Shown: piece by piece, positions 1 through 7,600 of the stretch
Position numbering within the stretch: the stretch's first letter is position 1
Layout of the letters: every line of letters begins with the position of its first letter
Assembly: GCA_943914555.1 (NCBI GenBank)
Contig: CALUCM010000002.1
Location: forward strand, 1-64,000
DNA from: an uncultured Francisella sp.
Lineage (GTDB): Bacteria > Pseudomonadota > Gammaproteobacteria > Burkholderiales > Neisseriaceae
DNA: 64,000 nucleotides
Direction of reading: 5' to 3'
Program-made: the position numbers and the translations under genes
The notes under the pieces: model-generated
What the model was told of the DNA's origin: nothing
Database searches by the model: none
What the model saw: only the letters and a program-made list of their open reading frames with translations

Positions 1-1
1 C

Positions 2-1105
2 AACGATGAGAGAGAACAGACCTTAAATCAGTTGCTAGTAGAGATGGACGGTATTGAATCTAATGCAACAGTAATTGTTATTGCCGCTACTAATCGACCA
101 GATGTGCTTGATTCAGCTTTACTTCGTCCAGGACGTTTTGATAGGCAAGTGGTGGTGCCGATGCCTGATATCCGCGGTCGCGAACAGATTTTGGCGGTTC
201 ATGTCAAAAAAGTTAAGTTGGCCCCTGATGTCAACATTGATGAAATTGCGCGTGGAACACCAGGATTTTCCGGAGCCGATTTGGCTAATCTAGTCAATGA
301 AGCTGCTTTGCTGGCAGGTCGACAACAGAAGACAATGGTGGATCAAAGTGACCTGGAAGAAGCTAAGGATAAAGTATATATGGGCCCTGAGCGTCGTTCA
401 ATGGTGATGCAAGAAGAAGATAAACGAGCAACTGCCTATCATGAGTCAGGTCACGCAATTGTTGCAGAATCCCTACCTTTTACTGATCCAGTACACAAAG
501 TAACCATCATGCCAAGAGGGCGCGCTTTGGGCTTGACTTGGCAATTACCAGAACGTGATGTATTTAGCAAATATAAAGACCAACTATTAAGCGAAATCGC
601 TGTATTATTTGGGGGACGTGCAGCTGAGGAGTTATTCGTTAAAAGAATTTCAACTGGGGCAGCAAATGATTTTGAGCGTGCTACTAAACTAGCTCGGGAA
701 ATGGTCACACGCTATGGCATGTCCGACCGTTTAGGGCCGATGGTCATTGGCGAAAATCAAGATGAAGTTTTTTTGGGTAGAAGTGTTGCTCATACTCAGC
801 ATGTTTCTGAAGGGACCATGAAAAAAGTTGATACCGAAGTAAGGCGTATTTTAGATGAGCAATATGCACTAGCCATTAAGATTTTGCAAGAAAACAAAGA
901 GATTGTTGAGTTGATGACCGCCACTTTGATGCAGTGGGAAACCATTAATCGTGAGCAAATTAAAGAAATTATGGCAGGTAAAGAGCCACGCCCTCCCCAT
1001 CATGATCATGAAGATGTTCATCATAGCGACAGCCCTTTGAAGGCTACTCCTGAGATTATTGCCAATGAGCAAAATCAAGATGATACGCAGCTAAATACGC
1101 CATAG
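2..1105 (+). CDS. ftsH: ATP-dependent zinc metalloprotease FtsH, 3' part (5' end outside window)
   Basis: Membrane-anchored AAA+ protease that degrades misfolded membrane proteins and regulatory substrates. The reading frame is open from base 2 (NDEREQTLNQLL...), so the N-terminal transmembrane region and Walker A/B lie before the window. Seen here are the second region of homology (NRPDVLDSALLRPGRFDRQ), the zinc-binding HESGH at bases 440-454 and the distal STGAANDFERAT segment that carries the third metal-ligand Asp. The tail is His/Asp/Gln-rich and ends in a low-complexity acidic stretch. The first in-frame start-like codon (TTG at 32) is internal and should not be taken as the gene start. 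The identification rests on near-complete family motifs. Confidence 0.97.
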   Translation, partial: NDEREQTLNQLLVEMDGIESNATVIVIAATNRPDVLDSALLRPGRFDRQVVVPMPDIRGREQILAVHVKKVKLAPDVNIDEIARGTPGFSGADLANLVNEAALLAGRQQKTMVDQSDLEEAKDKVYMGPERRSMVMQEEDKRATAYHESGHAIVAESLPFTDPVHKVTIMPRGRALGLTWQLPERDVFSKYKDQLLSEIAVLFGGRAAEELFVKRISTGAANDFERATKLAREMVTRYGMSDRLGPMVIGENQDEVFLGRSVAHTQHVSEGTMKKVDTEVRRILDEQYALAIKILQENKEIVELMTATLMQWETINREQIKEIMAGKEPRPPHHDHEDVHHSDSPLKATPEIIANEQNQDDTQLNTP

Positions 1106-1224
1106 CATAATAGATTATCGAATGTGACAAGAAGCATTAATTTAAATAAACAATACCGATGGAGAACCGGTGTAAAACTTCAAAAAAATTTTGCAGATAA
1201 AATAACAACTTAAAGATCAAGAAA

Positions 1225-1301
1225 TGGTCGGAGTGAAAGGATTCGAACCTTCGACCCCTTGCACCCCATGCAAGTGCGCTACCGGGCTGCGCTACACTCC
1301 G
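1225..1301 (-). tRNA. tRNA-Pro (anticodon GGG)
   Basis: On the minus strand a full cloverleaf can be read. The acceptor stem is CGGAGTG/CACTCCG, the D-arm is AGCGCAGCCCGGTAGCGC, and the anticodon stem is CTTGC/GCAAG around the loop ATGGGGT, giving anticodon GGG. The T-arm contains GGTTCGAATCC. The 3' CCA is encoded. The body resembles enterobacterial tRNA-Pro(GGG). It sits alone between ftsH and ihfA, both in separate transcription units. Confidence 0.95.
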
Positions 1302-1318
1302 AACAAAAAAGCTATGTA

Positions 1319-1624
1319 TTATGAATCCTTCATATCGTAATGTTCAACCAGTGCCTTAAGCTTTTGGCTGGCCCGAAAAGTTACTACAGAGCGAGCGCAT
1401 ATTTCCACAGATTCTCCTGTTTTGGGATTGCGTCCTGGGCGCTTTCTTTTGTTGCGAATCTGAAAACTACCAAAGCCTGAAATTTTAACTTCTTCTCCTC
1501 TAGCTAAACTGGCTTTAATCTCTTCTAAGAGTCCTTCTAACAATAATTTCGCTCCGGCACGACTTAATTTAGGGACTTGGGCAATCAGCATGTCAGTTAA
1601 TTCTAATTTTGTTAAAGTTGTCAT
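1319..1624 (-). CDS. ihfA: Integration host factor alpha subunit
   Basis: 101-residue DNA-bending protein that pairs with IhfB and acts in the nucleoid on recombination, replication and promoters. The sequence carries the HU/IHF signature: the GEEVKISGFGSFQIRNKRKR arm region followed by PGRNPKTGESV, whose Pro intercalates in DNA, and the C-terminal helix RASQKLKALVE. Length matches the family. It lies 98 bp downstream of pheT on the same strand, the classic gammaproteobacterial pheT-ihfA arrangement, so it is probably co-transcribed at least in part. That position also favours the alpha rather than the beta subunit. Confidence 0.95.
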   Translation of the reverse strand: MTTLTKLELTDMLIAQVPKLSRAGAKLLLEGLLEEIKASLARGEEVKISGFGSFQIRNKRKRPGRNPKTGESVEICARSVVTFRASQKLKALVEHYDMKDS

Positions 1625-1722
1625 GAGTGCTTATCCTGTTCTAACTTTAAAATACACTATAATTACCTACGCCATTATGTCTTAAATTGGTCATATAAAC
1701 AAGCATCCTTCATGACCATATT

Positions 1723-4086
1723 CTAGAAATCTCTTAATTTTGCACCTAACTTAGCTGCTTCTTCTAATAATAATTCAATGAACTGATTGATCTCTTCATT
1801 GGTTAGGGTTCTATTTTGTGATTGGAAGATACACTTTACTGCCAAACTTTTTTGATTGGGCAGTAAATCTTCATCTTCATATACATCAAATAAATAAATA
1901 TGTTTTAGTTCAGGTAACTTAGTATTGGTTAATTTTTGTATTAATTGTCCGGTCAAGAGGGACTTAGGTACTATTAAAGCCAGATCTCGCTGTATTGGAG
2001 GATATTTAGAAATGGGTTGATAATGGGGCGGGATTCTCTGGCACACCGCATTGTAGTCGATTTCAAAAACAATGGGTGGGTGAGGAATGTCATATTTTTG
2101 TGCCCATTGGGGATGTAATCGACCCAAATAACCAATATTCTTTCCGTGTATTTTTAACCAAGCACTTTCTCCTGGATGTAATATGGGATGGGGGTTGTCT
2201 GAGCAAAAGTGAATATTTTTATTTGATAAAAGGGCCATGACATCGTTTTTAACATCGAAAAAATCTACTTGTTGATTGATTGTTGCCCACTGTTCAGGTA
2301 GAGCAAACCCATAAGCTAAGCCGGCAATCTTGGTGATCTCCTTTCCAGGCGGATGATAAGTGTGAGCGCATTCAAATAGTCGCACTCGCGAGTGTTTTCG
2401 ATGCATATTTTTAATGAGATTATCAAGTAAGCTTGGCACTAAGGTACTGCGCATGACGCTCATTTGTTGCGCGATGGGATTTTTTACCGTAATCACTGGA
2501 ATATCAGGAGCAAAATCTGCTTGCCACTGCGGATCGACAAAAGCATAATTAATGACTTCTTGATAGTCAAGCGCCGCCATTGTCTTTAGTAAGTCAATAT
2601 ACTTAAAACAATGAGAAGAGGGAGATCGTAATAATAAAGTGCCTTTCATAGCTTGTGGTATAATGTGATCATAACCGTAAAGCCGTGCTATTTCTTCGAT
2701 TAAGTCAATTTCTTGGTGGATATCAAAACGAAAAGATGGAGTGGTGATTAAGAACTCTTGATTTTTTTCTTGAGGTTTAAAGCCAAGTTTTGTTAGCCAG
2801 TACCCAATTTGTTTTTTAGTTGGTGATATACCCAATACTTTGTTGACGCGATCTAAACGAAGCGAGATGTGTTGTGGGCAAGGAAGTTTGCCTAAAGCTT
2901 CACTTGTCGTGACGATTTCTCCGCCCGCATACTCTAAAATAAGCTGACATGCTCTTTGTATTGCTTCTTTCTGCTGCGCATAATCAACACCGCGTTCAAA
3001 ACGATAAGATGCTTCCGTGTTCAAGCCATAACGTTTTGCTTTTCCAATAATGGCCTTGGGAGCAAAATAAGCTGATTCAATCACAATATCATAACTGTCT
3101 TCATTCACTGCAGTAGACTGAGAACCGATAATACCAGCGACACTAATAGGCCCATTATCATCGGCAATTACTAAAGTATCTTTTTCTAATGCAATGGTTT
3201 TATCATTCAGACAGGTAATGATTTCCTTATCTTTGGCATATCTTGCATGCAGTGTATTTTTTATCTGCTTGGCATCATAAATATGTATCGGTTGCCCAAG
3301 TTCCAACATAACATAGTTGCTTACATCAACTAAAAAGGAGTGGCTGGCAATACCAGAATGCAGTAATCGATTTTTCATCCATAAAGGAGTTGATCTATGG
3401 TTGTCAACGTTTTGTATACGGCAAATTAATAATCGGCCGCAGGCCTGAGACGCTATAACTTTTGCTCTAGGGGAATAAGCATCGTCACTGTTGTATTCTT
3501 CAGGAATTGATGCCAAAACTGGGACCAAAGAGCAGTCAGTTAATACTGCGACTTCACGGGCAATTCCTTTGATAGATAAGCAATCTGCACGATTGGGTGT
3601 GCTTTTGATTTCAAGTACCTGGTCGTCTAAATCTAAAACTTCGCGAATATTTTTTCCCACTTTGACGTCATCATCAAGTATCAGTAGGCCATCTGTCCCA
3701 TTGTCTATACCTAATTCTTTTCCTGAGCAAAGCATCCCAGACGAGTCGACACCGCGCAATTTGGCCTCTTTAATTACTATATTGCCTGGTAGTTTTGCTC
3801 CTATTTTTGCGCAAGGTACCTTAGCATTGAGCGTAATATTTGGCGCTCCACAGACAATTTGTACTGGCTTTTGCTCACCAATATCAACCATAGCTACTTT
3901 CAAGCGATCGGCATTGGGATGTTGATCTAGTTTAATCACCTTGCTTACTACTACATTTGAAAATGATGGTGCAACCGGTGTGCAGTTTTCTACTTCCAGA
4001 CCTGCCATGGTCAACATGTGTGATATTTGTTTGATATCCAGATTAGTATCACACCAGGACTCTAACCAATTAAAAGATAGCAGCAT
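1723..4086 (-). CDS. pheT: Phenylalanine--tRNA ligase beta subunit
   Basis: 787-residue large subunit of the (alpha-beta)2 cytoplasmic phenylalanyl-tRNA synthetase. The N-terminal part has the tRNA-binding EMAP/OB-like domain (about residues 40-150, VVVSKVIKLDQHPNADRLKV). It is followed by the B3/B4 editing region, the B5 domain, and a C-terminal ferredoxin-fold anticodon-binding domain (ISKYPPIQRDLALIVP onward). The length is that expected for the family. It starts 19 bp after the pheS stop, and the two subunits are co-expressed from one operon that also holds ribosomal proteins L35 and L20 upstream and ihfA downstream. Confidence 0.97.
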   Translation of the reverse strand: MLLSFNWLESWCDTNLDIKQISHMLTMAGLEVENCTPVAPSFSNVVVSKVIKLDQHPNADRLKVAMVDIGEQKPVQIVCGAPNITLNAKVPCAKIGAKLPGNIVIKEAKLRGVDSSGMLCSGKELGIDNGTDGLLILDDDVKVGKNIREVLDLDDQVLEIKSTPNRADCLSIKGIAREVAVLTDCSLVPVLASIPEEYNSDDAYSPRAKVIASQACGRLLICRIQNVDNHRSTPLWMKNRLLHSGIASHSFLVDVSNYVMLELGQPIHIYDAKQIKNTLHARYAKDKEIITCLNDKTIALEKDTLVIADDNGPISVAGIIGSQSTAVNEDSYDIVIESAYFAPKAIIGKAKRYGLNTEASYRFERGVDYAQQKEAIQRACQLILEYAGGEIVTTSEALGKLPCPQHISLRLDRVNKVLGISPTKKQIGYWLTKLGFKPQEKNQEFLITTPSFRFDIHQEIDLIEEIARLYGYDHIIPQAMKGTLLLRSPSSHCFKYIDLLKTMAALDYQEVINYAFVDPQWQADFAPDIPVITVKNPIAQQMSVMRSTLVPSLLDNLIKNMHRKHSRVRLFECAHTYHPPGKEITKIAGLAYGFALPEQWATINQQVDFFDVKNDVMALLSNKNIHFCSDNPHPILHPGESAWLKIHGKNIGYLGRLHPQWAQKYDIPHPPIVFEIDYNAVCQRIPPHYQPISKYPPIQRDLALIVPKSLLTGQLIQKLTNTKLPELKHIYLFDVYEDEDLLPNQKSLAVKCIFQSQNRTLTNEEINQFIELLLEEAAKLGAKLRDF

Positions 4087-4105
4087 GACATCTCCTTAGT
4101 TGAAT

Positions 4106-5095
4106 TTAGTTAAATTGGTTAAGAAAAGCCAAATCATTATCAAAAAATAAGCGTAAGTCAGTAACGCCATAGTAAAGCATGGCGTAACGATCAATTCCCA
4201 GCCCAAAAGCCAAACCTGTATATTTCTCAGAATTAATGCCAACGTTTTCTAAAACTTGTGGATGCACCATGCCACAACCTGCACATTCTAGCCATTTATT
4301 TTCCCATTTAATATCGACTTCGGCTGAAGGTTCAGTGAAAGGGAAGAAAGATGCTCGAAAACGTATCTGTAAATCACTTTTTTCAAAAAAAGCGTGTAAA
4401 AAATGAATGATTAAAGATTTTAAATCAACAAAGGAAACGTTTTCTTCTACCCATAATCCTTCTAATTGATGAAACATCGGTGAATGTGTTGCATCAGAAT
4501 CTACTCGATAAGTTGTACCAGGAGCTATCACACGAATAGGAGGGTTAGGGTGATTTTCCATATAGCGAATTTGCATAGAGGACGTGTGTGGCCTAAGTAG
4601 TAAATTATTATCTAAGTAAAAAGTATCCTGCATAGCACGTGCAGGATGATTTTGTGGAATGTTTAAGGCCTCAAAGCAGTGGTAATCATCTTCTATCTCA
4701 GGTCCGCTAGAGATGTCAAAGCCCAAACTTGCCAAGATATTCATCATGCGTTCTTGTATTTGAGAAATAGGATGTATTCCACCAAATAAGCGACCTCGAC
4801 CAGGCAAGGTAATGTCTATTGTCTCTTTTCTTAATTGTCTTTCCAAGGCCACTTTTTCTAAAGCTTTTTTTTTGGCAAGATATGTTTCTTGGAAGGTTTT
4901 TTTATAAGTATTTACAATCTGCCCTAGACTTTTGCGCTCTTCGCTGGGTAATGTACCCAAGGTCTTTAAGATTGCATTTAAGGCGCCTGTCTTGCCAAGA
5001 TATTGCGATTTGATTAATTCAAGATGGGAAAGGTCGGTTGCTTTATTTAGTTCGATGATCCCTGCTGTGGCTATTTCTTTTGCTTGCGTCTGCAT
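4106..5095 (-). CDS. pheS: Phenylalanine--tRNA ligase alpha subunit
   Basis: Catalytic subunit that forms Phe-tRNA(Phe). Class II synthetase motifs are visible, including HPARAMQDTFYL, the motif 2 region RVDSDATHSPMFHQLEG, and the motif 3 glycine-rich GLAFGLGIDRYAMLYYG near the C-terminus. The start MQTQAKEIATAG (ATG at 5095) is chosen because it matches the family N-terminus and is preceded by AGAAAG. A longer in-frame start at 5134 would place 13 foreign residues on the protein and overlap the attenuator hairpin. The gene gives 329 residues, close to the E. coli length. Expression is probably controlled by the hairpin at 5126-5165. Confidence 0.97.
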   Translation of the reverse strand: MQTQAKEIATAGIIELNKATDLSHLELIKSQYLGKTGALNAILKTLGTLPSEERKSLGQIVNTYKKTFQETYLAKKKALEKVALERQLRKETIDITLPGRGRLFGGIHPISQIQERMMNILASLGFDISSGPEIEDDYHCFEALNIPQNHPARAMQDTFYLDNNLLLRPHTSSMQIRYMENHPNPPIRVIAPGTTYRVDSDATHSPMFHQLEGLWVEENVSFVDLKSLIIHFLHAFFEKSDLQIRFRASFFPFTEPSAEVDIKWENKWLECAGCGMVHPQVLENVGINSEKYTGLAFGLGIDRYAMLYYGVTDLRLFFDNDLAFLNQFN

Positions 5096-5125
5096 GAGCT
5101 TTCTTTCTAGAAAGAAGACATTAGT

Positions 5126-5165
5126 AAAAAACAAACCAGCCTATGAATTAAGGTGTAGGCTGGTT
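5126..5165 (-). terminator. Intrinsic terminator/attenuator in the pheS leader
   Basis: On the minus strand a perfect 10-bp stem (AACCAGCCTA / TAGGCTGGTT, loop 12 nt) is followed by TGTTTTTT. It lies after the rplT stop and only about 30 nt before the pheS ATG. A separate pheS promoter would therefore have to overlap the hairpin, and partial read-through is the simplest route to pheST expression. The E. coli pheST operon is known to be controlled by attenuation in the same place. Confidence 0.8.
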
Positions 5166-5190
5166 AGAAGGAGCAAAAAAAGACTCTAAT
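5164..5190 (-). other. Possible Phe-rich leader peptide in front of the pheS attenuator
   Basis: Between the rplT stop and the hairpin one minus-strand frame reads ATT-AGA-GTC-TTT-TTT-TGC-TCC-TTC-TAA. This is eight codons with three Phe, and the stop overlaps the first two bases of the terminator stem. There is no ATG, GTG or TTG, so initiation would need the rare ATT codon or re-initiation after rplT. I see no clear antiterminator pairing. It is offered only as a candidate by analogy with PheM. Confidence 0.3.
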
Positions 5191-5196
5191 GACAGA

Positions 5197-5544
5197 TTAT
5201 TTTTTTATAGTGCTGACTAGCTTGTTAAAAGCTGTTATGTCATGCACAGCTAAGTCAGCCAGAATTTTGCGATCAATTTCAATTCCTGCCTGCTTTAATC
5301 CTGCCATAAATTTGCTATAGCTTAGCCCACTTAATCTGGCAGCAGCGTTAATACGCACAATCCATAGGCGACGAAATTGGCGTTTTCTTTGACGTCTGTC
5401 ACGATAAGCATATTGTCCAGCTTTCATGACAGCTTGTTTAGCCACTCGATAAACATTTTTGCGACGGCCGCGAAAGCCTTTAGCTTGTTGAATGACTTTC
5501 TTATGACGAGCGCGCGCTGTTACACCACTTTTTACTCTAGGCAT
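5197..5544 (-). CDS. rplT: 50S ribosomal protein L20
   Basis: 115-residue basic protein that binds 23S rRNA early in large-subunit assembly and, in known systems, represses its own operon. The sequence MPRVKSGVTARARHKKV...GQYAYRDRRQRKRQFRRLWI...RINAAARLSGLSYSKF is diagnostic. The start at 5544 is chosen by homology and by the GGAGAG upstream. The frame continues 23 codons further up, but those residues overlap rpmI and are unlike L20. It is 19 bp downstream of rpmI and leads into the pheS attenuator. Confidence 0.97.
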   Translation of the reverse strand: MPRVKSGVTARARHKKVIQQAKGFRGRRKNVYRVAKQAVMKAGQYAYRDRRQRKRQFRRLWIVRINAAARLSGLSYSKFMAGLKQAGIEIDRKILADLAVHDITAFNKLVSTIKK

Positions 5545-5563
5545 CTTCTTAGCTCTCCTTAAA

Positions 5564-5764
5564 TTATTTAGAATAAGGCAGCATCTGCGCCACTGCGGCA
5601 TAATCCCTATCATTAACTAATAGAGTCCCGCGTAAATGACGTTTTGCTTTGTGGGTCTTTTTGATGAGTAGATGCCGCTTAAAGGCATGAGCACGCTTGA
5701 TGCCACCACTTCCAGTGAATCTAAAGCGCTTTTTAGCACTCGATTTTGTTTTCATTTTAGGCAT
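5564..5764 (-). CDS. rpmI: 50S ribosomal protein L35
   Basis: 66-residue ribosomal protein with the L35 signature MPKMKTKSSAKKRFRFTGSG and a basic KRHLLIKKTHKAKRHLRG core. An AGGGAA sequence lies just upstream of its ATG. In most gammaproteobacteria infC (IF3) precedes this gene. Here the upstream neighbour is the divergent trpG, so this operon begins at rpmI and infC must lie elsewhere. Confidence 0.96.
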   Translation of the reverse strand: MPKMKTKSSAKKRFRFTGSGGIKRAHAFKRHLLIKKTHKAKRHLRGTLLVNDRDYAAVAQMLPYSK

Positions 5765-5963
5765 AAAATTCCCTTTTTTTAGTTAGAGTTTAGGAGGTCA
5801 CTAGACACTTAAATTGAGCCCTAAATCTCTAAAACTGCTCATAACTATACGTGTAGGCTATATAGCTCTTTACTTTATTTTAGAGGCCGAATTCTATCTG
5901 ATTTACTGTTACTTAGCAAGAGATGGATCAGATGAAAAATCTCAGGGCAGCAGATAAATCCAG

Positions 5964-5969
5964 TATAAT
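5964..5969 (+). promoter_or_regulatory. Candidate -10 element for the trpG-trpD-phosphomannomutase run
   Basis: A perfect TATAAT occurs 28 bp before the trpG ATG, with GAGGA as ribosome binding site 7 bp before the start. No convincing -35 (best CTCAGG at 17 bp) is present. The 232-bp divergent gap should also hold the rpmI promoter on the other strand, which I cannot pinpoint. Confidence 0.4.
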
Positions 5970-5996
5970 AGCAAGCGCTAATGCTGAGGAACATCC

Positions 5997-6560
5997 ATGC
6001 TGCTATTGATTGATAATTACGATAGTTTTACTTATAACCTTGCTCAATATTTTTATGAATTAGGTCAAGAGGTTGTAGTGTACCGTCATGATGAAATAAC
6101 CCTTGATGATATTGTTGATATCGCCCCCAATTTTTTGGTAATTGGTCCTGGGCCCTGCACTCCTCAGAAGGCAGGGATATCAATTCCCTGTATTCAACAT
6201 TTTGCAGGAAAGATACCTATTCTTGGTGTGTGTTTGGGACATCAAAGTATAGCAGAGGCCTTTGGTGGTAAGACAGTTGCCGCTAAACAATTGATGCACG
6301 GGAAAAGAACAGCGATCAGACATGATCGTAAGGGAGTTTTTACTGATATTCCCAATCCTGTGCAGTGTACTCGCTATAACAGCCTGGTCAGTGATAAAGT
6401 ATCTTTACCAGCTTGTTTAGAGGTAAGTGCTTGGAGTGATGATGGTGATATTATGGGCCTTCGTCATCGTACTTTAGCAATTGAGGGTATCCAGTTTCAT
6501 CCTGAATCGTTCCTAAGTGAATATGGTTACGAAATACTCAATAATTTTATTAACCAATAA
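5997..6560 (+). CDS. Glutamine amidotransferase subunit of anthranilate/aminodeoxychorismate synthase (TrpG/PabA)
   Basis: 187-residue class I glutamine amidotransferase that supplies ammonia to chorismate-using partner TrpE or PabB. The N-terminus MLLLIDNYDSFTYNLAQ is typical. The catalytic triad is visible as Cys79 in GVCLGHQ with His168 and Glu170 in FHPES. No TrpE or PabB partner is encoded nearby. The next gene is trpD-like (10 bp gap), which favours a tryptophan role, but such subunits are often shared between folate (PABA) and tryptophan synthesis. I therefore leave trpG versus pabA open. Confidence 0.9.
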   Translation: MLLLIDNYDSFTYNLAQYFYELGQEVVVYRHDEITLDDIVDIAPNFLVIGPGPCTPQKAGISIPCIQHFAGKIPILGVCLGHQSIAEAFGGKTVAAKQLMHGKRTAIRHDRKGVFTDIPNPVQCTRYNSLVSDKVSLPACLEVSAWSDDGDIMGLRHRTLAIEGIQFHPESFLSEYGYEILNNFINQ

Positions 6561-6569
6561 AAGTTTTTT

Positions 6570-7595
6570 ATGGAACCAGTTCAAGCACTTACAAAAATTA
6601 TGTCCGGGCAATCACTAACTTACAGCGAAATGGGTGATTTAATAACACAGATGTTGCAAGGACAAATTGCACATTCATTATTAGGAGCAATTTTGATTGC
6701 TTTGCAGATAAAGGGTGAAAGCGTTGATGAGATGACTGCTGCTTTGCATACGATCCGATCTTTAGGGATTAGGGTGGACCTTCCAGAACAGAAACAAGCG
6801 GAGATATTGGATGTCGTGGGCACAGGTGGTGATGGTATTCGTAGTTTTAATATTTCTACAGCAGCGATGTTCGTGATTGCAGCAGCCGGGGTTAAGGTCG
6901 CCAAACATGGCAGTTGGGCTGCAAGTTCTCCTAGCGGGGCAGGTAATGTCATACAAGCGATGGGAGTTATGTTACCCATATCAGTAGAAAAAATCATTGA
7001 AGGATTAGAGACTGTGCACATTGCTTTTATGCTGGCTGCAGGTCATTATCCACTTTTGCATAAGGTAGCGACAGTTCGCAAAGAACTTGGTGTGCGCACT
7101 ATGTTTAATATTCTAGGACCTCTTCTTAATCCTGCTTTAGCAAGAAATCAATTGTTGGGAGTATTTTCTCCTGCCTTACAGGATTTATGTGCTAGTACAG
7201 GAAAACAAGATGGAATGCAGCGCATGCTGGTGGTCCATGGCTGTGATGGTATGGATGAAATTACTTTATCTGGTCCTACACGCATTGTAGAATTAAGAGA
7301 TAATTGTTTGTCTGATTACACCATTTGTCCTGAAGAATTTGGTATGAAGACCATCAATGACTTGTCCGCCTTGCAAGTTAATTCCATTGAAGAGTCGATA
7401 CAAAAAATTGATGCTGTTTTAGATGGCGTAATAGGGCCGCAACGAGACATTGTTCTTTTGAATGCTGGTGCAGGTTTATATTGTGCTGGCAAAGTTTCTT
7501 CCATTGGGGAGGGAGTGTTATTGGCTAAAGACAGTATTGATTCCGGTGAAGCCAAAAGAAAAAAAGCTCAGTTTATTGAATTTTATAGAGTATAA
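6570..7595 (+). CDS. trpD: Anthranilate phosphoribosyltransferase-like protein (TrpD family)
   Basis: 341-residue member of the glycosyltransferase family 3 fold that in TrpD joins anthranilate to PRPP. Conserved elements are GTGGDG (84-89), NIST (94-97), VRKELGVRTMFNILGPLLNP (about 169-188) and the metal site DGMDE (226-230). The anthranilate/PRPP loop is altered. The family usually has KHGNR..SSKSGSADVLE, whereas here residues 112-127 read KHGSWAASSPSGAGNV, and the FAPAxHPA element reads AAGHYPL. This could reflect a divergent TrpD or a changed substrate. trpC, trpB and trpA are not next to it. It is tightly linked to trpG and to a phosphomannomutase 5 bp downstream. Confidence 0.8.
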   Translation: MEPVQALTKIMSGQSLTYSEMGDLITQMLQGQIAHSLLGAILIALQIKGESVDEMTAALHTIRSLGIRVDLPEQKQAEILDVVGTGGDGIRSFNISTAAMFVIAAAGVKVAKHGSWAASSPSGAGNVIQAMGVMLPISVEKIIEGLETVHIAFMLAAGHYPLLHKVATVRKELGVRTMFNILGPLLNPALARNQLLGVFSPALQDLCASTGKQDGMQRMLVVHGCDGMDEITLSGPTRIVELRDNCLSDYTICPEEFGMKTINDLSALQVNSIEESIQKIDAVLDGVIGPQRDIVLLNAGAGLYCAGKVSSIGEGVLLAKDSIDSGEAKRKKAQFIEFYRV

Positions 7596-7600
7596 GAGTA

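Noticed and set aside
5545..5613. N-terminal extension of rplT
   Set aside because: The extra residues are the shadow of the end of rpmI. L20 homology begins at the ATG at 5544.
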